Assembly: GCA_020465985.1 (NCBI GenBank)
Contig: JAANYP010006399.1
Coordinates: forward strand, 186,001 to 250,000
DNA length: 64,000 bases
Direction: 5' to 3'
Source of the DNA: Centrapalus pauciflorus
Lineage: Eukaryota > Streptophyta > Magnoliopsida > Asterales > Asteraceae
Both the position numbers and the translations under genes were made by a program. Below are positions 25,196 through 36,751 of the stretch, in pieces. The notes beneath the pieces are model-generated. The model ran no database searches. It was not told the origin of the DNA and saw nothing but the letters and a program-made list of their open reading frames with translations. How positions within the stretch are numbered: position 1 is the first letter of the stretch; every line of letters begins with the position of its first letter.

Positions 25196-28100
25196 TTGAT
25201 TCCATGTCATAAATATTCATGTTATAAATGTTCATGTCATAATTGTTTCTAATGTCTTCACTTCTCCTATACTAAATAATTACTTAATTGTTTTAATATC
25301 AAACTAAATATTGTTTTAGTTTTCAAAAAAAGGTTAATAATAATAGACTATCCAGTTTCTCCAACTTAAAGAATTGCTTTAATGTGATACTAAATATTGG
25401 TTTAATGTTGCTTAAATTTAATTAATTTTACCTTAATAGTAAAAACTCTCCATCTATCCTAAGGTTATTATCTCTTATCAATTAATGTCAATCATTTATC
25501 TATAAATAACAAAGTTACATTTGTTCATTCACATTCTTCCATCATTTCATGTTACAAACAATTTGTTGAGTGCTTGGTGGATGGAAAATCCTATGACAAT
25601 GTTAAGAACTTTGGTTCATCACAGCCAACGAGGCCTAAAGTGGTAGCAATGATTTCACATCAAATGGTTGTGAAAGTGTAAGTTTCAAGAGTAAAGCGTA
25701 AGCGGGATCACAAAACTCATCTCCATATGTTAATTTGATGTTGTTGGAATTCACGGATGGTGACAATGCCGAGTCGGGGAAGACATAATAAAAAAATGTA
25801 TTAATTAGTCGTTGTGGTACATGACTTATTTTTAATTTCGTAGTATAAGTAATTGTTTGTTTTGTGAAATTTGAGAGCTATTGTAATAGAATTTGTTTTT
25901 TTGGCAATCACTTATATTAGATGTCTATAGAAGTCACTTTGGTATTTTCGTATTCAATTTTTAATTTTGTTTCAGATTATATTTGGATTTATAAACCGCC
26001 ACGTGTGCTCTCCTATATTCTAAATGAGAAATTTATTATTTAGTCATTGATTTTTAATTAATTTAGTTTAAATATTGCAAACCATGTTTTTATATCACTG
26101 ATTCCTTAAATAAATAATAATTCATATTAATAATCTTTTTAAAACTATATATATTTTTAATTTGTATGTTTTATGTTTTCTTCTAAACTATTTGAGTAAT
26201 TATATTAAATGTTGACAGATTAAATAGCTAATATGACAATTACTATTATTTATTTATTTTTAAAGTGAACTATTTTGATATTACATCTATTGAGATAACC
26301 TAAAATCTAATTAAACTTTTTAAAACAATTTATTTACGTAATTAAAAGTTTATAATGACATAAATTATAAATTGAAAGCTTTTGAATATAATCATTGTAT
26401 TATGAATCTTCAATTGAATTTTGATATCATTATTATGATAAAAGTATTCTTTAAATAGTTTTTAAATCATTGTTAATATATATAAAAGTTGAGTCCATGT
26501 CATAAATATTCATGATATAAATGTTCATGTCATAATTGTTTCTAATGTCTTCACTTCTCCTATACTAAATAATTACTTAATTGTTTTAATATCAAACTAA
26601 ATGTTGTTTTAGTTTTCAAAAAAAGGTTAATAATAATAGACTATCCAGTTTCTCCAACTTAAAGAATTGCTTTAATGTGATACTAAATATTGGTTTAATG
26701 TTGCTTAAATTTAATTAATTTTACCTTAATAGTAAAAACCCTCCATCTATCCTAAGGTTATTATCTCTTATCAATTAATGTCAATCATTTATCTATAAAT
26801 AACAAAGTTACATTTGTTCATTCACATTCTTCCATCATTTCATGTTACAAACAATTTGTTGAGTGCTTGGTGGATGGAAAATCCTATGACAATGCTAAGA
26901 ACTTTGGTTCATCACAGCCAACGAGGCCTAAAGTGGTAGCAATGATTTCACATCAAATGATTGTGAAAGTGTAAGTTTCAAGAGTAAAGCGTAAGCGGGA
27001 TCACAAAACTCATCTCCATATATTAATTTGATGTTGTTGGAATTCACGGATGGTGACAATGCCGAGTCGGTGAAGACATAATAAAAAAAATATATTAATT
27101 AGTCCTTGTGGTACATGACTTATTTTTAATTTCGTAGTATAAGTAATTGTTCGTTTTGTGAAAGTTGAGAGCTATTGTAATAGAATTTGTTTTTTTGGCA
27201 GTCACTTATATTAGATGTCTATAGAAGTCACTTTGGTATTTTCGTATTCAATTTTTAATTTTGTTTCGGATTATATTTGGATTTATAAACCGCCACGTGT
27301 GCTCTCCTATATTCTAAACGAGAAATTTATTATTTAGTCATTGATTTTTAATTAATTTAGTTTAAATATTGCAAACCATGTTTTTATATCACTGATTCCT
27401 TAAATAAATAATAATTCATATTAATAATCTTTTTAAAACTATATATATTTTTAATTTGTATATTTTATGTTTTCTTCTAAACTATTTGAGTAATTATATT
27501 AAATGTTGACAGATTAAATAGCTAATATGACAATTACTATTATTTATTTATTTTTAAAGTGAACTTTTTTGATATTACATCTATTGAGATAACCTAAAAT
27601 CTAATTAAACTTTTTAAAACAATTTATTTACGTAATTAAAAGTTTATAATGACATAAATTATAAATTGAAAGCTTTTGAATATAATCATTCTATTATGAA
27701 TCTTCAATTGAATTTTGATATCATTATTATGATAAAAGTATTCTTTAAATAGTTTTTAAATCATTGTTAATATATATAAAAGTTGAGTCCATGTTATAAA
27801 TATTCATGTTATAAATGTTCATGTCATAATTGTTTCTAATGTCTTCACTTCTCCTATACTAAATAATTACTTAATTGTTTTAATATCAAACTAAATATTG
27901 TTTTAGTTTTCAAAAAAAGGTTAATAATAATAGACTATCCAGTTTCTCCAACTTAAAGAATTGCTTTAATGTGATACTAAATATTGGTTTAATGTTGCTT
28001 AAATTTAATTAATTTTACCTTAATAGTAAAAACCCTCCATCTATCCTAAGGTTATTATCTCTTATCAATTAATGTCAATCATTTCTCTATATATAACAAA

Positions 28101-28592
28101 GTTACATTTGTTCATTCACATTCTTCCATCATTTCATGTTACAAACAATTTGTTGAGTGCTTGGTGGATGGAAAATCCTATGACAATGCTAAGAACTTTG
28201 GTTCATCACAGCCAACGAGGCCTAAAGTGGTAGCAATGATTTCACATCAAATGGTTGTGAAAGTGTAAGTTTCAAGAGTAAAGCGTAAGCGGGATCACAA
28301 AAGTCATCTCCATATGTTAATTTGATGTTGTTGGAATTCACGGATGGTGACAATGCCGAGTCGGTGAAGACATAATAAAAAAATGTATTAATTAGTCGTT
28401 GTGGTACATGACTAATTTTTAATTTCGTAGTATAAGTAATTGTTTGTTTTGTGAAAGTTGAGAGCTATTGTAATAGAATTTGTTTTTTTGGCAATCACTT
28501 ATATTAGATGTCTATAGAAGTCACTTTGGTATTTTCGTATTCAATTTTTAATTTTGTTTCGGATTATATTTGGATTTATAAACCGCCACGTG
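25191..28592 (+). repeat. 1293-bp tandem repeat, about 2.6 copies
   Basis: AAAAGTTGA(T/G)TCCATG starts copies at 25191, 26484 and 27778, giving periods of 1293 and 1294 bp. The third copy stops at AAACCGCCACGTGT (28592). The copies are nearly identical (single-base differences such as TGTTAAGAAC versus TGCTAAGAAC), so the triplication is recent. Each holds a gene-like segment, e.g. 25557-25680 in copy 1, reading LVDGKSYDNVKNFGSSQ then PTRPKVVAMISHQMV, followed by stops. I do not recognise the family; it may be a captured exon. Confidence 0.95.
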
Positions 28593-31500
28593 TTAATAAA
28601 AGTTAACTTTAAATAGTTTTTAAACCATTGTTAATAAAAATATATCATTTGGTTCAAATTATACATATGATGATATGTTTATACATATAGATTTTATAAT
28701 ATTTATATAAAAAGATTTTGTTCAATAATCATAGTTAAGTCTCATCATGTACCTAATATGATAATCTAAAAAAAATACGTTAAGGTACACAAATTGTTAC
28801 AATTCAAATTTTTAATCATTATGATTGATCATTAAGAAAAATTTAATTACCAATAATCCATATCATTAAAGTCTATGTTATTTGAAGCTAATGTCATTAA
28901 CTTTATAAAGATCATCTTACGTTTCCATATCTATATGTTTGTATGTATAAGTTGAGTACATATCAACAAATATTCATGCCATAAATGATTTCATTTTGAT
29001 TCCATTTAAAAAGTTACAATGATCATTATTAAATTAAACTATATTGTTTATTATTAAATTTGATAAGTTGAGTCCATTTCAATAAAGACTCATGCCATAA
29101 ATAATTTTATGTATAAAGTATTCCAATTCAATATAATAAATTACAATGATCATATTTTATATCAAAATATATTATTTTATTATTTACTTTAATTATTTCG
29201 ATAAGTTGCAGCATATGTTACTAATTTTCATATAGTGAACTACAATGATATTTATTTAAATCATAATAATGTATTTTATCTCAATTCGATTTGATAAGTT
29301 TAGTCATATAACAATAAATTCCATGTAATAAGTTATACTGATAATTTATTTAGATCAAAATAATTAAATTTATTAGTTAATACAAAATAATAACATGAGT
29401 TATCGAGTAGATCATAGGAATATTTAATATTAAGTCACTGATTTAATTTGTTTAATAGCAAAAAATAGTCATGAAATCATTTATTTATTTAATTAAGTAA
29501 CAACGCAACATGTGTCAACTAACATTTATTTACATATGATACTCATCATTTATTTATTTAATTTAATTTCAAAACACCACAAAGATAAGATGAGATACTA
29601 AGAATATAATAATCATTTATTTCATTAAATTAATATGTAAAATACATCTTTTATTATTTTATACCTAAATAATTTAACAAAGAGAAAAAAAAATATTGTG
29701 TTACATTTTAATAATTTCATTTAAATTGAATATCTATAATAACCAAATTATCTTACCAAAAAAATGTAATTCATAAATCTCATTTAAATAACAAGAGAAT
29801 AAGAATTTTATTTGCAAAATAGTATATTGAAATAAATATATGAAATATCACTCTTTGTAAATTTAAAATTTCTAACAAATATATTAATCTTTATAGAATC
29901 ATAATAATGGTACTGATTTCATGTCCATAGTAATTAGTTCCATGTAAAATATTACGATGATCATATTTTATATACAATGCATAATTTTACTATTTAATTT
30001 ATTTAATTTGATAAGTTGAGTCGTATATTGATAATTCCATATAATAAAATATAATTATTATAAATTTAGATTAAAAAAATTAGCTTATTTTTAATTTAGT
30101 TTGATAAGTTGAGTCGTGTAGCATAAATCTAATGTAATAACATATATTTAATTGATGTATTAAAATTTTTAACATACTTGCACTTTGTTCCTAAATTTTA
30201 AGAAACATTTTTTTTTTAATTTTTAAAAACTTTTATGAAAATATATGATTAAGTAAGTAGCCTTTAAAATAAGTTAATCAACAAATTAATCCAAAAAATA
30301 TATAATATAGAATATTATGATTAAATAAATAATTTGTAATTAATATATATTTAAATCAACACATAAAATAATTTTTTTAAATATAGTTACACATTGTAGA
30401 AAAGTTTTAAGATATAATTTTTTTAAAAAAAAATCTTTATAAAAATATATAATTCTTCAAATACCCTTTATAAAACAAGTTAATTAACAAATTTAACTAA
30501 TAAAATATATAATCATTAATTTTAAGATTATTTATAAAATAACTCAGTCAATATAAATTTTTCTATAAAATGGACTCAACTTTGATAGAACATGTTCAAT
30601 ATAAATAAATATTACTTGAACTCAAATAAATATAACATAATAGTATTGTTATTTATCACATGAATTTTAGTTACATAGATTCAATTTAACCTTATTAATA
30701 TTCATTTAAATTAATGTATTAAAATAAACTTCTAATATAATTACATGTTATATAGAAACTTTATGAAATATTGAATTAAAGAGTTTTTACGAAAGCATAT
30801 AACTAATCAAATAACTTTTAAAAACAATTTAATTAAAATATATATAATTTAAAACTTTGCATTATTTGTAGTTAAAAAATAATATATTTTTGTTTCATAA
30901 AATGTGAAAACAATACATTAATGCATAAATATTGAACTTTAATAGGTTCAAGTTTTTTTTTTAACGGCAAATTATCCTACTCCTACTTCTAAACTACTCC
31001 TAATATATGCATCATGTACAAATTATAATTACACATAAATGACATTGATTGCTTAATTTTTTTGAAATTCTCTCATAATTTTCAAACATATTGCTCACAT
31101 TATAATTACACATAAATGTCATATTGATTGCTCAAGTCTTTTGAAATTCTCTCATAATTTTCAAACATAACCTATTGGACATAAAATGTCATATTGATTG
31201 TTACATTTTATCTATAATATCTATGCACTCTAAAATCGTAATAAAATTTGACATTATCGTTTTTGTTTTTATCTCTCATGCATGATCAATTTCAAGAAAT
31301 ATCATATTCTTACGTTTCTAACATTTTTCTTTCATTGCAGGATAAAGAAGCATGAGTGTAGAACGAGCATTGACGTAGTCATGGTCGATATCATCCATCT
31401 TTCATTACAATATTTATCTACCATTTCTCTAATCTTCAGATGTATATTTGTTATTGTTTTTTAATTCATTTCAATCAATTACACACTTTCGTATATGTAT

Positions 31501-32140
31501 TTGTCATTTTCAGTTGTTTTAGAAAATGAGTTATGGAGAACTTTTGTATGTTAACATGTGTATTATTACCAACGCAATACTAAAATATTGTTTTAATAAT
31601 CACACATATTTTTGTCTCATATTTTTTCAATGCATAAATATCAAATGCACATGAATCAATGATAGTATTGAGCATAAATGATTTCATGTTTGCAGTAATT
31701 TAACTACTTATAATAAACTACAATATTCAATAATTAGAATAAAATATATTATTTTATTTAATTTGATAAGTGGAACCATATGTTAATAAATTCCATATAA
31801 TAAACTATAATGACCATTTGTTTAAATCAAAATAAATTATATATTGTACTTTATTTTGATAAATTTAGTCCAGTAACAATAAATTCATTGTAATTACTTA
31901 TGATAATAACTTATATCAAAATAAATTAATTTATTAGTTAGTTTATTTTAGTGGATAACATAAAACTAACATGAGTTACCGAGTAGGTAGCAATCTTTTA
32001 GTACATTTAAATTATGTCTAAATTGAATCCCTAATTTAACTTATTTTGTAAAAGAAGTAGCTACCAAAATCATTATTTATTTGATTTAGTAACAACATAA
32101 CAAACACATGTCCCTAATCTTTCATAGTTTACCCAATATT

Positions 32141-32217
32141 TTAATCAAAAAATCATTTAGCCCAGTTTAATCAAAAAATCATTTAGCCCAGTGCATCGCA
32201 CGGGCCATCATGACTAG
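32141..32217 (+). repeat. Helitron 3' terminus with duplicated subterminal 25-mer
   Basis: A 25-base segment starting TTAATCAAAAAATC and ending AGCCCAG occurs at 32141 and again 26 bp later. Only the second copy continues into the hairpin (32186-32205) and CTAG. The hairpin pairs GCCC with GGGC and GTGC with GCAC around loop ATC. Confidence 0.8.
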
Positions 32218-32418
32218 TCTGTATTTAAACTTAAGTCATTTACACACTAATAATATTGAGTAAGAGACAATATTCATCAGTATTAATTCCCTACCGGCCG
32301 GCCAGCTGCATAAGACGAATATCATGAGTTGGCACTTAGCACGCGTAAATGAATGTTTTATTCATCTTCTATTCCTTCCAGGATGTTTCCTCCACTAATT
32401 TGTTAATCTTCCCACACC

Positions 32419-32427
32419 TATATAAAC
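32419..32427 (+). promoter_or_regulatory. XTH TATA box
   Basis: TATATAAAC lies 102 bp upstream of the XTH start codon, the expected distance for a plant TATA box with a short leader. The Helitron 3' end is about 200 bp further upstream. Confidence 0.75.
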
Positions 32428-32465
32428 TATCCTTCCCACAAATCAAAACTCATCACATTATTTCA

Positions 32466-32467
<2 letters not shown>

Positions 32468-32518
<51 letters not shown>
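32468..32518 (+). repeat. (TC)n tract in the XTH 5' leader
   Basis: About 25 uninterrupted TC repeats end 10 bp before the start codon. TC/GA microsatellites are common in plant 5' leaders and core promoters and can affect expression level. Confidence 0.95.
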
Positions 32519-32521
<3 letters not shown>

Positions 32522-32528
32522 AAAAACA

Positions 32529-33709
32529 ATGAGAATGTCAAGCTATTCAAACTTGGAAGCTTTTGTAGTTACTCTAACCATTACATGTCTGATGGTAGCA
32601 GCATCTGCAGGAAGTTTTTACGATGATATGGACATCACTTTCGGAGGAGAACGAGCTAAAATACTCAATGGAGGTCAGGATCTTTCACTTTCACTTGACC
32701 AATACTCGGGTTCAGGATTCCAGTCCAAGCACGAGTACCTTTTCGGAAGGTTTGACATGCAACTCAAATTCGTACCTGGCAATTCTGCTGGTACCGTCAC
32801 CACATTTTATGTGAGTAGTGTTTATCAGTCTTACGCAATATTATCGATCTGATTTCATTTTGCATCGAATTAGATCACTTGGATTAATATCACCAAGTGA
32901 TGAGATCACTTGGATTATTCTTATGCGAGTACTAATTTGCATATATTGAATTGCATCAGTTGTCATCACAAGGTGCGGGACATGATGAGATCGACTTTGA
33001 GTTCTTGGGAAACTCATCCGGAAACCCCTACACAATCCACACCAATGTGTATTCACAAGGGAAAGGAGATAAAGAACAGCAGTTCCACCTATGGTTCGAC
33101 CCTACTGCTGCGTTTCACACATACACCATCGTATGGAACCCTCAAAGAATCATGTAAGCCTCGAAATGATCCAACGTACACATATATATTTGGCGGTTGT
33201 TTAGTTATTCTATTGAATATCTGTATGCAGATGACATGAATCACGTGATTATTCCATGACCATTTGACTATATATTCAATGTCTAAATTAAATATGATCT
33301 TTGTTTTTGCAGTTTCTTGATAGATAATATCCCAGTAAGGGTGTTCAATAACCACGAAGCTTATGGAATCCCGTTTCCCAAGAGCCAACCCATGCGGGTG
33401 TATGCTAGCCTGTGGAACGCTGACGACTGGGCAACTCAAGGTGGGCGTGTGAAGACTGACTGGACCAAAGCACCTTTCACCGCTTCCTACAGGAAATTCA
33501 ATGCAAATGCCGACAAAGTTGGTCCGAATTCAAAATCTATAAGCTCGGAAAATGACAACCAGGCATGGAGCACACAAGGACTTGACGCAGCAGGGCGAAA
33601 CAGGATTCGATGGGTGCAGAACAAACACATGATCTACAACTACTGCAACGATTACAAACGGTTTCCCGATGGTGTTCCTGCTGAATGCAAGCGCTCCAGA
33701 TTCCTCTAA
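32529..33709 (+). CDS. XTH: Xyloglucan endotransglucosylase/hydrolase (XTH, GH16), three exons
   Basis: Exons 32529-32810, 32960-33153 and 33313-33709 join to 873 nt, giving 290 residues, the usual XTH size. Introns (149 and 159 bp) have GTGAGT..CATCAG and GTAAGC..TTGCAG ends. A hydrophobic signal peptide (residues 1-26 or so) sends it to the cell wall. The GH16 active site HDEIDFEFLGN is at residues 102-112, with E104 as likely nucleophile and E108 as acid/base, followed by the N-glycosylation site N112-S-S usual for the family. The C-terminal XET_C region carries C270 and C284 (NYCNDYKRFPDGVPAEC). XTHs cut and rejoin xyloglucan chains in the wall during growth. No break is seen, so it is probably functional. 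The subgroup number cannot be assigned from the sequence alone. Confidence 0.96.
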
Positions 33710-34148
33710 GCCTGCTTGGGATCTTGATTATTAAATTTTCACATTTCATCATTTTTTTATTTGTAAACCAGAAAATTCTTTATTCTTTGATTCATTGTTC
33801 TTGTAGATATAAATTGGGATTATGAATAACTAATATAAATGTTCAATATACACAACTTGTTCTTTGAAAATTAAATCTGTACTTGAAAATTGTAGCAAAC
33901 AAATTTTCAGTAGGTGTTTTGGTCAAATTAAAGTTACCCAGTGGTAAAATTTTCCAATCCAGTTTCTATATAGTGCAAATCTTGTGTATTTGCCCATTAG
34001 AATATTTGACATTGATCCCGGATTGAGACAAATTGTTGTTAATGGAAAGCGATCTCATAACGATCTAAGATATCCTAGGCAATTCAATTTCGGTTCGTAT
34101 TGATCCCAACCAGGATATTCTTGTTGGCAGCGAAAGAAACACACATTA
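33710..34148. other. 3' flank of XTH
   Basis: AT-rich sequence holding the XTH 3' UTR. No gene or clear transposon is seen. No unambiguous polyadenylation signal can be fixed. Confidence 0.5.
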
Positions 34149-35464
34149 GATGAATAAGAACACAAAAGTTAGTTAATTACACACTAGACCCTAAACTAAA
34201 CCTTTCATCAACTTGTTGAAACTTCAATGCAGAAAATTTGTTGCTGCATCCAAACACACATTTACTAGTTATCGTTAGAACATAGTCACCACTCAAAGTT
34301 TAGACTTCCTTTGTTTTGAAGCCTCCAAACACCAAATATACCATCATCTCTAATCGTTTCAACGAAGACGGAAACAACTTCTAGTATCTATTCATCCGGA
34401 TCATACCATCACGCCATTTTTTATTGCAAAAGCCCGATATGGCCTCTTCTTCTGATCGATCATAACAAACAACCAACAGAAGTCACGGACATTATTCCTT
34501 TTCTTTTCCTGTTCGATTTCAACATCATATATATGGACCCTTCTGATTTGGTTTGCTGGCCATTAATCTCATCTTTCTGGCCTTCAAAATCAACTCTTCT
34601 TCAACAGCCTGTTCGAACAATAACAGGGCTGTTCTTCCTTTCTTTCTATTCGAACTCAAAAATTACATCGAGATTCCTCCGTTTTTGTTCGAACACAACA
34701 ACCAACAGACCCTCAAGGCGTTTAAGATTCCCTTCTGTATCTGTTTGAAACACAGCAAAAACATCACGCCTTTGTTGGATTTTTAGTGTTTGATTTCAAT
34801 CGCAAACATGCCCTACAAGACCATCAAGTTCTGCCCCTGTTCTTGTTCGATTTCGACAAGGGACAACTCTTCTCTCTCTTCTTCCTCTCACTGATCGATC
34901 ACAACAGAAAAATTAAAAAATGTATTTTCTATTCTTCTTGTGTTCGATTACATCAAGTCTTCAAAACCTCTCCTTTCTGATCGATTTTCTTTTTCCATGC
35001 CACCATTTTCTTGTTCTTCCTCTGTTTTTCGTTGTTATCGGCCCTTCTTTGGCCTTCGATTTTCTTCTTCTAGGCCTCTGTTTTGTGGCCTTGAATTCTT
35101 CAGATCGAATTCCTTTTCTGTTCGTTAATTACTACAGGGAGTACTCTTGTGTTGCATTTGTACAATTGCAACAATAAACCTTCGAGTCTTCTTTTTTTTT
35201 TTTTTTTTTTTCGTTTCCAAATAGCCCCTACATAACTATTCATCTCTCCCTGAATCGTTATATCGAGCCTCCTTCAGTACATCGGATGAATAAGAACACA
35301 AAAGTTTATCTCTGAAATTGCAGACATACACACATATATATACATAATGAAGAGACACATTTGAAGGGTTGCAACCCTTCAAAAACATTTGGGGGGACTT
35401 ACCACCCCATAACTTGTCAAACTAACACCCTAAACCGTTAATTAACTACACACTAGACCCTAAA
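34149..35464. repeat. Pyrimidine-rich block bounded by short direct repeats
   Basis: GATGAATAAGAACACAAAAG occurs at 34149 and 35285, and a second segment (ACACACTAGACCCTAAA) follows it closely at 34180 but only after about 130 bp on the right (35448). Between them are loosely repeated phrases such as GATCGATCATAACA, TGTTCGATTTC and ACAACCAACAGA, plus a T22 run at 35191. Overlapping short frames here have low-complexity Phe/Ser/Leu content and are not convincing genes. Possibly an old insertion of unknown type. Confidence 0.4.
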
Positions 35465-35713
35465 GTGTAGTTTAATACTATAACAATGGTATATTTAACA
35501 TGTTAACGTCCGTTGAATCGTTAAAAAGTTCTTCTATCTAATTAAATCTTCTATCACTATCGTTTGCCTTTTTTCATCATTGAATTCCAATCAGGCAATC
35601 ATGGTGCACACTAGTACATGAATGTTGAATGGATTCAAAGTATCCATTCATTTGTGAGTTGCTTTTAACACAAAATATCGATCCATAATTCCATGTAAAC
35701 CCCAAAAGCCAGC

Positions 35714-36230
35714 TGTTTAGACGTAAATCACCTTTCCAGCTCCAAGACACTCAAATCTGTTGGGTACTGAAATACAACAAACGAAGTCAGTGTGCAACAT
35801 AGGGGGAGAACCCCTGTGAGGCACCTCCGACGCCCAAGTTAGACATACGCTGGGTAACAGGGAACGAAGTCTCAAATAAACGAGGTGATAAGATAAATTC
35901 AGGGAATCAGTGTATTTTTTGTGCTTACCTTGTTTATGAAGAAGGAGAAGACATTTATACCTTCTCTTGCTTGATTCCCATTGGCTCATGCTACAAAGCA
36001 GGTAAATGCCTATGATCCGGGTAAAAGAGAGAGCTCCTGGTCTGTACTATGGGCGGCTCTGAGGACCGGTATGGCCTTCTGCGCGCCTCCATCTTTGAAA
36101 CGGCTCACCTGCTTTGTCTCATCCTCAGGTCAACGCCTACCAACTCAGAGGCAACACTAGACTTTGCTTTATAAAAAGAGTTTCCTGGAGTTTTCCTAAT
36201 ATATACATAAATATTTTACCCACACAAACA
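35714..36230 (-). repeat. Tat-2 3' LTR
   Basis: On the minus strand it starts TGTTTGTGTGGGTAAAAT directly after the purine tract CTAGGGGGCT and ends CTAAACA (plus-strand TGTTTAG at 35714). About 517 bp. It shares GGCGTCGGAG (near 35830) and the TGTGGGT start with the Tat-1 LTR. A TATA box reads CTCTTTTTATAAAGC on the minus strand (36169-36183). The outer border is inferred from TG/CA ends. Confidence 0.72.
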
Positions 36231-36751
36231 AGCCCCCTAGTCTGAAGTTCTAGAAGTCTAGAGCCTCAGACTCCAAGTAAGTGGGAAATATTTATTTATT
36301 TAAGATATAAGTATTTAATAAGTATATTGATTTAAAGAAAGAAAAAATATCAAACGGTATTTAATGGGACAGTTATAATGTATTTAATAAGAGTTAAATG
36401 AAGTAATGAGAGTCCTATACTGTAGGCGTGATGATGTGCAGGGGAGGCTAACTGCTCTGACGTCATAGCCATGATGAGGAGTCCAAGTGTCACCTTCAGA
36501 GCCCTACGCGTGTCCACATCTGGCAGTTTCTGCCTCTGAGCGGGATCTTCCCCTTAAAGATCAGACCCGTTCAAAAATTGGTCATCTTTATTAACCTCCT
36601 TCCTTCGTCTTCCCCAACTTTCTTACTTCCTGCTTCTTCTGATTTATCCAGTGCGAACACAGGTTAGTTACCTCTTTCTTTCTTTCTTTTAGTTTCTTGC
36701 TTCCATCTGCATTTTCTGTTTCCTCCATCTTCTTCATTCCCTTCCTCAAGA

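Larger units (their letters stand above)
25098..32217 (+). mobile_element. Helitron-like non-coding element
   Basis: The 3' end has the Helitron signature: an 8-bp GC-rich stem with one bulged A and a 3-base loop (32186-32205), 8 bases, then CTAG (32214-32217) followed by T. The 5' end is less certain: a TC following an A at 25098 (or 25102) opens TCTATC, runs into (TA)n and then AAAAGTTGATTCCATG. The inside is AT-rich with a 1293-bp tandem repeat and many scattered GATAAGTTGAGTC motifs (29060, 30011, 30100). No Rep/helicase is present, so it would be non-autonomous. That everything from 25 to 32 kb is one element is an inference. Confidence 0.6.

Noticed and set aside
24954..25235. Minus-strand frame of alternating Ile/Tyr
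   Set aside because: It is only the translation of a TA microsatellite.
34533..35177. Several overlapping short frames on the plus strand
   Set aside because: Low-complexity Phe/Ser/Leu content in pyrimidine-rich DNA, overlapping in different frames, no domain recognised.
34149..35306. Pair of direct repeats as LTRs or a LINE target duplication
   Set aside because: The repeats are only about 22 bp, lack TG/CA ends, and no poly(A), primer site or coding part lies in the right place.
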